Of a stretch of DNA of 64,000 nt, positions 1 through 7,928 are shown one piece after another. The DNA comes from an uncultured Oleispira sp. GTDB lineage: Bacteria; Pseudomonadota; Gammaproteobacteria; Pseudomonadales; Oceanobacteraceae. Position 1 is the first letter of the stretch. Every line of letters begins with the position of its first letter. The DNA lies in assembly GCA_913061415.1 (NCBI GenBank), contig CAJXUD010000007.1, positions 107,295-171,294 on the forward strand, read 5' to 3'. The notes under the pieces were generated by a model that saw only the letters and a list, made by a program, of their open reading frames with translations, searched no databases and was not told the origin of the DNA. Position numbers and translations under genes: made by a program.

Positions 1-331
1 GGTATTTGTGCTTGCTTATGTAAATGTAAGGATAGGATTTATCATCTTTAAGTAGAATATTGTACTGTGGGCGATGCTTTTTTATCAGGGTTTGTTCGAG
101 AATAAGTGCTTCGGTTTCACTTTGAGTAATGATCACTTCAATGCGAAATATTCGAGCAACCAAAGCAAGCGTCTTGTTGTTTAAGCCTCTTGCCCGAAAA
201 TAGCTGGATACACGCTGCTTCAGGTTTTTTGCTTTACCGACGTAGATTAGCTCACCCTTTTCATCAAACATCTGATAAACCCCTGTGCGCTGGGTTAGGT
301 TTTCTAAAAAGGATGCAGCATCAAATGACAT
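1..331 (-). CDS. uvrC: UvrC, excinuclease ABC subunit C (N-terminal part only)
   Basis: Nuclease subunit of UvrABC nucleotide-excision repair, which incises DNA on both sides of a lesion. Only the first 110 codons are in the window, read leftward from the ATG at 331; the remainder lies beyond the left edge. The visible part is the GIY-YIG endonuclease domain, starting near residue 16 with [20 protein letters not shown] (the GVY and YVG core strands) followed by a basic helix. It starts 12 bases after the uvrY stop, so the two are probably co-transcribed. The uvrY(gacA)-uvrC pairing is a classic gammaproteobacterial arrangement. Confidence 0.93.
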   Translation of the reverse strand, partial: MSFDAASFLENLTQRTGVYQMFDEKGELIYVGKAKNLKQRVSSYFRARGLNNKTLALVARIFRIEVIITQSETEALILEQTLIKKHRPQYNILLKDDKSYPYIYISKHKY

Positions 332-343
332 AGTAAGATCTAG

Positions 344-991
344 TTATGCAGAGGTTTGAGTATCGAGAATACCATGCTTCATAGCCAGTACGGTAAGCTC
401 AACATCGCCATCAATGCCTAGCTTTTCGAAGATACGATAGCGGTAACTATTGACTGTTTTTGGGCTCACGCAAAGTTTGTCGCTGATTTCTTGAACTTTG
501 TGGCAACCAACAATCATTAGTGTTGTTTGCATTTCGCGCTCTGATAATTGGTCAAAGGGGGACTCGCTGCCCTTCTGGAAAGGTTTTAGAGCCATTCGCT
601 GCGCAATGTCTGGGCTAATGTAGCGCTGTCCAGAGTTGACTTTAAGAACTGCGCGGACCATTTCGTTAACTTCTGCTCCTTTGCTCATAAAGCCAGCCGC
701 ACCGGCTTGCATAAGGCGTGTAGCAAAAGGGCCGTCATCACAAGCGGTCACCGCAATGACTTTGAGGTCAGGATTATAACGAACAGCTTTTCGGGTTGCT
801 TCAAGTCCACCTATACCAGGCATATTGATATCCATCAATACTACGTCAGGTACTAGTTCTCGACACAATTTAACGGCGTCTTCACCACAATTTGCTTCAC
901 CTACAACATCTATATTGTCACTATCTGCCAGTAACCTTACGATGCCCGATCGCACTAAGTCGTGATCATCTACTACTAATACTCTAATCAA
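344..991 (-). CDS. uvrY: UvrY/GacA-type response regulator
   Basis: Two-component response regulator of the BarA-UvrY (GacS-GacA) system, which in relatives activates small RNAs that sequester CsrA/RsmA. The 215-residue length is normal. The receiver domain (about 1-120) has the acidic pair D8-D9, the phospho-acceptor D54 in LMDINMPG and the switch lysine K104 in FMSKGAE. A LuxR-type helix-turn-helix lies at about 150-210 (LSEREMQ, SPKTVNSYRYRIFEKLGI). Followed after 12 bases by uvrC. No sensor kinase (barA/gacS) is in the window; in this family the kinase is normally encoded elsewhere. Confidence 0.93.
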   Translation of the reverse strand: MIRVLVVDDHDLVRSGIVRLLADSDNIDVVGEANCGEDAVKLCRELVPDVVLMDINMPGIGGLEATRKAVRYNPDLKVIAVTACDDGPFATRLMQAGAAGFMSKGAEVNEMVRAVLKVNSGQRYISPDIAQRMALKPFQKGSESPFDQLSEREMQTTLMIVGCHKVQEISDKLCVSPKTVNSYRYRIFEKLGIDGDVELTVLAMKHGILDTQTSA

Positions 992-1064
992 ACATCACCT
1001 CAGTACTCTACGGTCATATGAGTAATACGCACAACATTTGCGGGTATTCTAACGAATTATACAA

Positions 1065-3764
1065 TCAAGTATATAGGCGTTTGGCCTGCCAGCTTTGAGT
1101 AGGCTCATTTAAGTTCAATACTATTTCGACAAAGCCATCTTTTGGATTCTCTTTCTCGGTAAAGCCAAGCCTTCTAGCAAGCTTTAGCATAGGGTGATTA
1201 TTCGGCATTACGCTACCAATCAGTTGCAGAACACCACGATCATGGGTCAAATAATCGATCATTTTGGTCATGAGTATAAATCCAAGTCGCTGCCCTACTT
1301 GATCATCCGCAATTAAAACCGAAAACTCAGATGTAATGCTATCTGGGTCAATCCAGCAACTGACTACCCCCGCAATTTCTTTTTTATCGAAGGCGACAAA
1401 ATCCATTTCGCGGTCATAGTCAATTTGAGTAAGGCGAGCCAATTCTTTATGATCAAAATTTTGGCGAGAGTTAAAGAATCGAAAGCGCAAGGTATCGGGG
1501 CTTAATTTGCGATAAAAATCAGCCAAATACCCTTCATCTTCGCCCTTGATCGGTCTAACTTTGTATTTTCGGTTATTGTGATTGTGCAGAGTTTCTTCCA
1601 GCTCTTTTGGGTAGGCTTTAAAGGTAGGGGTAATACTCCGCCCTGTTTCGCCTGCCACTCCTAATACTAGAAACTCACCATTGTTAGCACGTATTGCATT
1701 CATCTCTAAGCCAGAGATGGTTGGGTAGTGACTAGAGAGTTGTGAAATTGCTACTAGCCATCGACTAAGGATGGTTAGCTCTTGCTCGTAATTCTCACTG
1801 CGCTCCCGCATAACTTGGCTTGCATGGCTTCGTTCAATTAAGTGACGAGCCAGTACCGTATTGAGTGGCGGAATTGCAACTTGACGATCGACTAGAATGT
1901 CAGCGGTACTGCCACCGCCGCCAAAAAATATAAAGGGCCCTACCTCTCTATCTCGACCGATGCCAAGACTTATTTGCATATTGTCCAGTGCGCGATGCAT
2001 CGTTTGAATGCTGTAGCCGAGTACCGGACTGTCTGGAAAGCGGTCTTTGAGTTCACAATTGAGTCGTTTCACTTCTAGTTCTAAGTGACTTTCATTATTG
2101 ATGTTAAGCCCAACGCTACGCCAACGCTGGCGAGCGTTATCGCCATAAGCGAAAGGCTTTAGATATTCTTTATGATGAATCTTTACAACCCAAGGGGGTG
2201 GCACCTTCTTGCTTAGCTCGGCTAAGAAGCCAGCGTCTTGGGTAAAGTGATTATCGACGGAAGCAAATCCGTAGTTATTCAGCAGCCGCCAAGCCAGCTG
2301 CGGATTAATGACATCATTAATAGGTAATAACTGGGCAATTTTTTCGGAATATTCTGCAAGGGTCTCGATACTGTCTGGAGTTTCACGCATGAGCTCCTGG
2401 GTTCGGGTATGCGAAACCATGTACATGAATGCTTTTATTGCGTTATCTGGCGTATCAAAATTCGGAATGGAGTGCTGGTCTAGCAATGCCCTAGCTGATT
2501 GAACGCTGTACTCGCCCATCCAGCTGCAAAATAACGTTTTGTTGGTTTCGCGTATTAACTCGGTAAGCGCAAAAGCATTATCGTCAGGATTAGTCCCAAG
2601 TCCTGGAGTATAAACAACCAATACCGCATCAATTTTATTGTCTTTTAATAAGAGTGATGCAACCGCCTTTAGCTGCTCGGCTTTAAGCTCAGGGTTTAAT
2701 AAGACAGGATTGCTAGCAGATGCGTATTCCGGCAATATATTTGTGAGCTTTTGCTGCGTCTCCAGAGAAAGCTCTGCCAACGTTCCTTTATCGTGTAGCA
2801 GTCTGTCGATGGCCAGAATAGCACCGCCTCTGCTATTGCTGATAATGGCAAGTTTGTCACCTTTTAACTGCTTTTTCTTTTGCAGGGTATCTATATAGTC
2901 AAACAGCTCATCAGTTGCACCTACTCGCAGTACGCCCGCTCGTTGCAGTGCATGGTCAATTAGACCATCTCGGTTCAGTAGGCCGGGAGTATGGATGTTA
3001 TTGCTAAGTGGTGAGCTAGGAAAGCGATTACTTTTAACAATAAGGACCAGTTTGTTACGAGAAACTGCTCGTAATGAGCGCAATAAAAAGCGCCCTTCTT
3101 TGAAATCATCCAAATGAACCAGTAAAACTTTTGCCAGCTTATTAGGCGCTAAGTGGTCAATGACATCCGCTAATTTAATATCTTGACCCTGCCCAAGTGT
3201 GAGCATGTGAGAAAAACCGATATCCCGGGATTTGGCCCAATCGGTTATGGCGCTTGCAATGGCTCCGGACTGACCAATGTACGCAATATGACCTGCTTTA
3301 ACCGGCAAATGAAGATTACTTGCATTAAGTTGATGGTTTGGATTAACAACCCCTAAGCAATCGGGACCTAAAATACGCACTCGGGTTTGTTCTTGCGCTG
3401 CAGTTAGTCGGCTTTTTGATGGCATAAAGATTTTTGAGCGAATTCGGGCTGTTCCGCCCGTTAAGATAACTGCCGCTGGAATCTTTGCCTTAGCAAGTGC
3501 TTCAATAATCTTATCGACGGTATCGGCGGGTGTGCAGATAATAGCAAGGTCGACATTCTGCGGCAGTTGAGATATTCGGGTGTAGGATTTAAGCCCGCCA
3601 ACTTTTCTGTATCCACGAGCATTAACCGGATAAATAGGGCCACCAAATTTGGCTTGCAGTAAATTCCTTAATACTGCGCCACCTAGACTGCCAAGCTTAT
3701 CAGAAGCGCCAATAACAGCGATTGATGAGGGTGTAAAAATTTGCTCGAGTGCACGCGTCCCCAT
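1065..3764 (-). CDS. pat: Pat/PatZ-type protein lysine acetyltransferase (acyl-CoA synthetase-like plus GNAT)
   Basis: Large bacterial protein N-epsilon-lysine acetyltransferase; relatives acetylate and inactivate acetyl-CoA synthetase. At 899 residues it has the family architecture. A CoA-binding Rossmann domain lies near the N-terminus (SIAVIGASDKLGSLGGAVL). Succinyl-CoA-ligase-like domains follow to about 460, then an ATP-grasp-like region at about 480-710 (FIFFGGGGSTADILVD). The C-terminal GNAT domain (about 725-890) contains YKVRPIKGEDEGYLADFYRK and the acetyl-CoA loop near QVGQRLGFILM. The synthetase-like part is generally considered regulatory rather than catalytic in this family. Monocistronic, divergent from the deacetylase-like gene at 3860, so an acetylase and a possible deacylase share one intergenic region. 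Substrate is inferred, not seen. Confidence 0.87.
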   Translation of the reverse strand: MGTRALEQIFTPSSIAVIGASDKLGSLGGAVLRNLLQAKFGGPIYPVNARGYRKVGGLKSYTRISQLPQNVDLAIICTPADTVDKIIEALAKAKIPAAVILTGGTARIRSKIFMPSKSRLTAAQEQTRVRILGPDCLGVVNPNHQLNASNLHLPVKAGHIAYIGQSGAIASAITDWAKSRDIGFSHMLTLGQGQDIKLADVIDHLAPNKLAKVLLVHLDDFKEGRFLLRSLRAVSRNKLVLIVKSNRFPSSPLSNNIHTPGLLNRDGLIDHALQRAGVLRVGATDELFDYIDTLQKKKQLKGDKLAIISNSRGGAILAIDRLLHDKGTLAELSLETQQKLTNILPEYASASNPVLLNPELKAEQLKAVASLLLKDNKIDAVLVVYTPGLGTNPDDNAFALTELIRETNKTLFCSWMGEYSVQSARALLDQHSIPNFDTPDNAIKAFMYMVSHTRTQELMRETPDSIETLAEYSEKIAQLLPINDVINPQLAWRLLNNYGFASVDNHFTQDAGFLAELSKKVPPPWVVKIHHKEYLKPFAYGDNARQRWRSVGLNINNESHLELEVKRLNCELKDRFPDSPVLGYSIQTMHRALDNMQISLGIGRDREVGPFIFFGGGGSTADILVDRQVAIPPLNTVLARHLIERSHASQVMRERSENYEQELTILSRWLVAISQLSSHYPTISGLEMNAIRANNGEFLVLGVAGETGRSITPTFKAYPKELEETLHNHNNRKYKVRPIKGEDEGYLADFYRKLSPDTLRFRFFNSRQNFDHKELARLTQIDYDREMDFVAFDKKEIAGVVSCWIDPDSITSEFSVLIADDQVGQRLGFILMTKMIDYLTHDRGVLQLIGSVMPNNHPMLKLARRLGFTEKENPKDGFVEIVLNLNEPTQSWQAKRLYT

Positions 3765-3859
3765 TACTTATTGCCTTTTTAATCTATGGATCATTAATGA
3801 TCTAATCGTTACACTAACTAAATGCACTCAGTATCATACATAATAAGTAGAATAATCAA

Positions 3860-4780
3860 ATGAAGCTTGGCTATTATAGCTATACATCACATCTTGAACA
3901 TGATGTTGGTGATATACACCCAGAACACCCTATGCGTGTCATTGCTATTAATCATCAGCTCGAATGCATGGGGATTCTGCACGGCGCGCATCTAGGTAGC
4001 TGTCATCAGGTGCATAGGCAAGATTTAGTTCGTGCTCACAAAGAGGGTTATGTCGATCAGTTAGAATTAATGAGCCCGACTAATGGAAGTATTCTTGCCA
4101 ATGTTGATACACCCATGGCGGTGGGCTCTTTAAATGTTGCCTATCAAGCTGCTGGGTGTGTGATCGAAGCGCTTGATGATTTAATGCAAAACAAAGTCGA
4201 TCGTGCATTTTGCGCAGTCAGGCCTCCTGGGCATCACGCTGAAAAAAATAAAACTATGGGCTTCTGTTTTCTTAATAACGTTGCCATTGCAGCGAAAAAA
4301 GCCCAGCAGCATTATGGCCTAGCGCGCATCGCTGTCATTGATTTTGATGCACACCAAGGAAATGGCACTATTGATATTTTGGCAGATGATCCTGCTTTTC
4401 TTATTTGCTCAAGTTTTCAGCACCCTAGCTTCCCATTTTCTCATTGGCGTAACATTCATGAAAATGTCATTAATACACCACTTAATGAAGGCTCTAGCGG
4501 CATAGATATGCGAAGAGCAGTTGAGACTCAGTGGTTAAAACAACTTCAAGACTTTAAGCCTCAACTAACAATCGTTTCGGCTGGCTTTGATGCGCATCGA
4601 GACGACCCGATGGCTGAGCTTAATTGGTCGGCAGAAGACTATGCTTGGTTAGGGGGGTTTCTATCTGAGATAAGCAAGGAAGGGCCAGATAATCAAATAC
4701 TGGCTGTTTTGGAGGGTGGCTATAATTTAGATGCGCTTGCAGTCTCTTGTGGTGAATTTATTACTGCGTTCCACCTCTAG
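3860..4780 (+). CDS. Histone-deacetylase-family (HDAC/AcuC-like) hydrolase
   Basis: Zinc-dependent hydrolase of the arginase/deacetylase fold; bacterial members remove acetyl groups from polyamines, lysines or small amides. The 306-residue length fits the class II-like bacterial branch. Visible motifs are RPPGHHAEKNKTMGFCFLNN (paired active-site His), VIDFDAHQGNGT (metal-ligand Asp and His), SAGFDAHRDDP (second metal Asp) and LEGGYN (catalytic Tyr). The second His of the usual DVHHGNGT motif is Gln here. It stands alone, divergent from the pat-type acetyltransferase 95 bases away, which invites an acetylation/deacetylation pairing but does not prove it. True substrate unknown. Confidence 0.85.
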   Translation: MKLGYYSYTSHLEHDVGDIHPEHPMRVIAINHQLECMGILHGAHLGSCHQVHRQDLVRAHKEGYVDQLELMSPTNGSILANVDTPMAVGSLNVAYQAAGCVIEALDDLMQNKVDRAFCAVRPPGHHAEKNKTMGFCFLNNVAIAAKKAQQHYGLARIAVIDFDAHQGNGTIDILADDPAFLICSSFQHPSFPFSHWRNIHENVINTPLNEGSSGIDMRRAVETQWLKQLQDFKPQLTIVSAGFDAHRDDPMAELNWSAEDYAWLGGFLSEISKEGPDNQILAVLEGGYNLDALAVSCGEFITAFHL

Positions 4781-4924
4781 TCATTATATTGCTCGCACTG
4801 TCGTGTGATTCACGCACTGATACTTAATTACAAGCAGCAACAATAAAGCCACAAAACACCTCAACTCATTTTCAATAATTACTGGCACTCTAAAGACCTG
4901 AATATTTATAGGCGGGTTGAGTCA

Positions 4925-5077
4925 ATGCTGAATTGGGTTTTAAATGACGCGAGTGGCAAAATACAGGTAAGCTCACTTAAGAAACTGTATAAAAATATTA
5001 TCAAACTTGAATGGTTTGCAATTGCAGGATTATCAGCGTGGGTATTTTTGGTGTTTTCGACAATTTTAAATTTATAG
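4925..5077 (+). CDS. Possible 50-residue single-pass membrane protein
   Basis: Short open frame from ATG 4925 to TAG 5077. It would encode a polar N-terminal half of about 28 residues with several lysines (SSLKKLYKNIIKLEW), then one hydrophobic segment (WFAIAGLSAWVFLVFSTILN) at the C-terminus, so a tail-anchored topology is suggested. The upstream GGCGGG is a weak ribosome site. It fills part of the 636-base gap between the deacetylase-like gene and tusD, next to tRNA-Ser. I recognise no family. The hydrophobic ending and consistent reading favour a real gene, but chance cannot be excluded. Confidence 0.35.
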   Translation: MLNWVLNDASGKIQVSSLKKLYKNIIKLEWFAIAGLSAWVFLVFSTILNL

Positions 5078-5135
5078 ATAAGAGATTATCTTTTGTGCTT
5101 CACACCGAATGTAGGAAGAACTCCTTGGTGTAAAA

Positions 5136-5226
5136 TGGCGGAGGGATAGGGATTTGAACCCTAGATAGGCTATAAACCTATGCCAGTTTTCAAGACTGGT
5201 GCTTTCAACCGCTCAGCCATCCCTCC
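5136..5226 (-). tRNA. tRNA-Ser(UGA)
   Basis: A 91-base tRNA on the minus strand. Acceptor stem GGAGGGA pairs with TCCCTCC, followed by discriminator G and an encoded CCA. Anticodon stem-loop CCAGTCTTGAAAACTGG presents TGA, reading UCA-type serine codons. The long variable arm (GCATAGGTTTATAGCCTATC) is the class II hallmark of tRNA-Ser, and GGGTTCAAATCCC is the T arm. Stands alone between two rightward genes. Confidence 0.95.
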
Positions 5227-5416
5227 GCAACTGAGATGTATAATACATTGGAATAATTTTACGTCAAGTTTTTTTAATAAATTAATTGTAATTAATTCCA
5301 ATGAAATCAAGGAGCTAGACGGATGAACTAAACAAGTCTGTAATTTCCTTTTAAAACACCCCTATCCAACCTATCATTGCACGCTAACTTTCGCTCAAAG
5401 AATTGGATGATTAATT

Positions 5417-5815
5417 GTGCCATCTGAACCACTTAGCTACACCCTTATATTGACTCACTCCCCTGTTCAATACGAAAGTAATTTAACGGCTCAATCCTTT
5501 GTTAAAGCGCTGATCGCATCGGGCGGGATTATTGATCGAGTATTCTTTTATCAGGATGCTGTTTATGTTGGGTTAAAATCACAGATACCTGGCCAGGGCC
5601 TAGAGGCAAGCTATAAAGGCTGGTTAGATCTTCAGGCCCTTCAGAAATTCCCTCTGCAGCTCTGCATCGCAAACAGTTTGCGTCGTGGAATACTGGATGA
5701 GGCCGAAGCTGCACGTTATTCACAAAACCCCAATTTGATTGATGGCTTTGAGCTTTCGGGACTAGGCGAAATAGCAGAAGCTTGTCAGTCATCAGATCGT
5801 ATTATTAGGCTTTAA
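5417..5815 (+). CDS. tusD: TusD sulfurtransferase subunit
   Basis: Subunit of the TusBCD complex that receives persulfide sulfur via TusA and passes it to TusE for 2-thiolation of the wobble uridine (s2U34) in tRNA Lys, Glu and Gln. DsrE-fold protein of 132 residues, the usual length. The conserved sulfur-carrying cysteine is in LQLCIANSLRRGILDEAEA. GTG start at 5417; a weak GGATG lies upstream. First of the tusD-tusC-tusB-tusE-ybiB run. The terminal thiolase of this pathway, mnmA, is at 26448 in the same window. Confidence 0.9.
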   Translation: MPSEPLSYTLILTHSPVQYESNLTAQSFVKALIASGGIIDRVFFYQDAVYVGLKSQIPGQGLEASYKGWLDLQALQKFPLQLCIANSLRRGILDEAEAARYSQNPNLIDGFELSGLGEIAEACQSSDRIIRL

Positions 5816-5891
5816 TGATGAATAAGGTACTTATTAAGAGGTTTTTATTACCTCATCGTTTAAATTTAATGCAGATTAAGGGCATATCTAG

Positions 5892-6233
5892 ATGAGTTTG
5901 ATCATACTAACAAAGGCCCCTACTCCGGACCTTGAGCCGATTGAATTATTACTGGCGCTGGCTGCTTTTGAACAGGCCCCTAAACTTTTATTGCTTGGCG
6001 AAGGCATTTATCATGCGAATTTATTCCAGCAAGAAAAGAAACCTCAAGGCAAAGCTGCTGGAAAAGTTCTCTCTGTGCTTCCTATGTACGATTGTGAAGA
6101 AATCTATATCAGTAAGCTCGACTTAGAACAGCAATCGCTCAACATCGAAGACTTACAGAGCTTTTGCAAGCTCGTAAGCGATAAAGAAATTAAGCAATTA
6201 ATACAACATTCTAAACATTGTGTGACTTTTTAA
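5892..6233 (+). CDS. tusC: TusC sulfur-relay subunit
   Basis: Structural DsrF-like subunit of the TusBCD heterohexamer in the tRNA 2-thiouridine relay. 113 residues, typical size. The N-terminal strand SLIILTKAPTPDLEPIELLL and the adjacent hydrophobic AALAAFEQ-type helix match the DsrE/F fold. Located 76 bases after tusD. Its TAA stop (6231-6233) shares a base with the ATG of tusB (TAATG), indicating translational coupling. Sequence conservation in this family is low, so the call leans partly on position between tusD and tusB/tusE. Confidence 0.85.
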   Translation: MSLIILTKAPTPDLEPIELLLALAAFEQAPKLLLLGEGIYHANLFQQEKKPQGKAAGKVLSVLPMYDCEEIYISKLDLEQQSLNIEDLQSFCKLVSDKEIKQLIQHSKHCVTF

Positions 6234-6502
6234 TGACATTACATATTATCAAGAGCGGGCAAGCCACTGCCATTGAGCAGGTAGAGCGAATTATTCAAGA
6301 AGATGACCAGGTTCTATTATTGGAAGATGGCTGCTATTTACTGACCTTGGCCGCTTCAAGATTAACCGCTGTATCGGCCTTGTCTGACCACATAAAAATG
6401 CGTGGGTTAATGAATAAGGCTGAAGGCCTAGGCATTAATTTGATCAGCGTTAAAGAATGGGTCCTTTTGACTCGCAGCCATCAGCAATCAACAACCTGGT
6501 AG
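6233..6502 (+). CDS. tusB: TusB sulfur-relay subunit
   Basis: Smallest DsrH-like subunit of TusBCD, 89 residues from the ATG at 6233. This start was preferred to an upstream TTG because it overlaps the tusC stop (TAATG) and gives the family-typical N-terminus MTLHIIKSG. The C-terminal ISVKEWVLLTRSHQQSTTW resembles the conserved tail of TusB/DsrH (a W/V-x-L-x-x-x-H pattern). Four bases before tusE. Acts in the cytosol with TusC and TusD in sulfur transfer to TusE. Confidence 0.85.
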   Translation: MTLHIIKSGQATAIEQVERIIQEDDQVLLLEDGCYLLTLAASRLTAVSALSDHIKMRGLMNKAEGLGINLISVKEWVLLTRSHQQSTTW

Positions 6503-6506
6503 CGCT

Positions 6507-6842
6507 ATGGATGATATGAACTTACCCCTCTCTAACTTGAATTTGGATAAGGATGGTTTTTTAGCTGACCACCTTAGCTGGAATGATGCGATTGCTGAAC
6601 AATTAGCGGCAAACGAAAACATTATTTTGACCGAGGATCATTGGCAACTTATTCACTTGATTCGGGAGTTTTATAATGAATTTGGTTTGTCGCCTGCCAT
6701 GCGCCCATTGGCAAAATACATCAAGCTTCACCTGGGGGCAGAAAAAGCCAATAGCATTTATTTGATGCAATTATTCCCTCAAAGCCCTGCAAAATACTTA
6801 GCAAAAATAGCCGGCCTACCAAGACCTGAGAATTGTTTATGA
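6507..6842 (+). CDS. tusE: TusE/DsrC-type sulfur carrier
   Basis: Sulfur acceptor that takes persulfide from TusBCD and hands it to MnmA. 111 residues. DsrC-family hallmarks are seen: HWQLIHLIREFYNEFG in the middle and the flexible C-terminal arm GLPRPENCL with the penultimate cysteine (C110) that carries sulfur. A second DsrC cysteine ten residues upstream is absent, which fits TusE rather than dissimilatory DsrC. Its stop overlaps the ybiB start in ATGA. Confidence 0.93.
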   Translation: MDDMNLPLSNLNLDKDGFLADHLSWNDAIAEQLAANENIILTEDHWQLIHLIREFYNEFGLSPAMRPLAKYIKLHLGAEKANSIYLMQLFPQSPAKYLAKIAGLPRPENCL

Positions 6843-7816
6843 TTATTACCAATACCGAACATAATGAATTTACTCAATATGTTCGGATTTTAGCCCGTGG
6901 CCGTAATGCCAGCCGAGATATGTCTCAAGCAGAAGCCAAGCATGCCATGACATTATTACTTGAAGGAAAGGCACTACCAGAACAACTGGGGGCTTTCTTT
7001 ATGCTAATGCGAGTAAAGGAAGAAACACCTGAAGAATTAGCCGGATTCGCTCAAGCTTGCACACCTTTATGGAAAGATCTTAAGGCGGATATCATTTGGC
7101 CCAGCTATGCAGGTAAGCGTCGCCAGCCTTTATGGTACTTGCTCAGCATGCAGCTCATAAAGGCGGCAGGATATAGCATCTTGATTCATGGGACACATGG
7201 TCATACTGCCGATCGTCAGTTTAGTGCTGATCTTTGTGAAGACTTTGGGATTCAAATTGCAGCCAGCCAGGTTCATGCAAGTGAATTGATTGCGAAAGAA
7301 AAAATAGCGTACCTGCCTTGTGAACTGCTACATGAGGAATTTCAAAACTGGCTGATGACGAAGCATACTTTAGGCCTTCGCTCGCCTATCAATACTCTTT
7401 TACGCCTCATAGCCCCCGCTGGTTGCGCTGGCGTACAGAGTGTATTTCACCCAAATTATGGCAAGACACATCAAGCGAGCTGTGCATTAATTGGCAAAGA
7501 GGCTTTGATCATGAAAGGTGAAGGTGGGGAGTTTGAAGTTAATCCAGAAAGAACAACTCAGGCCATCTTTACGCATCGAGATGAGATTGAAAAGATCTCA
7601 GGGATTCAACCTCATTTTGATGGAAAACATAGCATACCAAACAAGCAAGCGCTCATTGATTGCTGGAAGCATGAATCTGATGAATATGGTTATCATGCAA
7701 CACTGAGAACTACCGCACTGATTTTAATGCTAAAGGATAAAGCCTTAGATTTTGAACTTGCTCTTAAGCAAGCGACAGCGCTTTGGGCGAAAAGAGATAA
7801 GCTCGCATTCGGCTAA
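6839..7816 (+). CDS. ybiB: YbiB/TrpD2-family nucleic-acid-binding phosphoribosyltransferase-like protein
   Basis: 325-residue relative of anthranilate phosphoribosyltransferase; characterised TrpD2/YbiB proteins bind nucleic acids and lack anthranilate transferase activity. The ATG at 6839 overlaps the tusE stop (ATGA) and is preferred to an upstream TTG. The N-terminal helical domain carries the family pattern MSQAEAKHAMTLLLEGKALP and MLMRVKEETPEELAGFAQA. The central region holds HGTHGHTADRQFSADLCEDF and GLRSPINTLLRL. Lacks the canonical glycine-rich PRPP loop of TrpD. Translational coupling with tusE suggests a tRNA-related role, an inference only. Ends before a strong hairpin terminator. 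Confidence 0.8.
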   Translation: MIITNTEHNEFTQYVRILARGRNASRDMSQAEAKHAMTLLLEGKALPEQLGAFFMLMRVKEETPEELAGFAQACTPLWKDLKADIIWPSYAGKRRQPLWYLLSMQLIKAAGYSILIHGTHGHTADRQFSADLCEDFGIQIAASQVHASELIAKEKIAYLPCELLHEEFQNWLMTKHTLGLRSPINTLLRLIAPAGCAGVQSVFHPNYGKTHQASCALIGKEALIMKGEGGEFEVNPERTTQAIFTHRDEIEKISGIQPHFDGKHSIPNKQALIDCWKHESDEYGYHATLRTTALILMLKDKALDFELALKQATALWAKRDKLAFG

Positions 7817-7851
7817 TACCCTATTTAAAGATATTAATAAGCTAGAAACAA

Positions 7852-7885
7852 AAAGATCCCTTCAAGATTACTTGAAGGGATCTTT
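7852..7885. terminator. Bidirectional terminator between ybiB and the chemoreceptor
   Basis: Perfect 15-bp inverted repeat: AAAGATCCCTTCAAG at 7852-7866, loop ATTA, and its complement at 7871-7885. A/T-rich flanks lie on both sides. It sits between convergent genes. Confidence 0.85.
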
Positions 7886-7928
7886 CATATGAATTGTAAA
7901 CTAGAAAGCGACGAGCATAATCCTTTCT

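Noticed and set aside
5136..5226. tRNA-Ser as phage attachment site
   Set aside because: Neither side of the tRNA shows an integrase, a partial tRNA copy or phage genes; the accessory region in this window lies 55 kb away after fabR.
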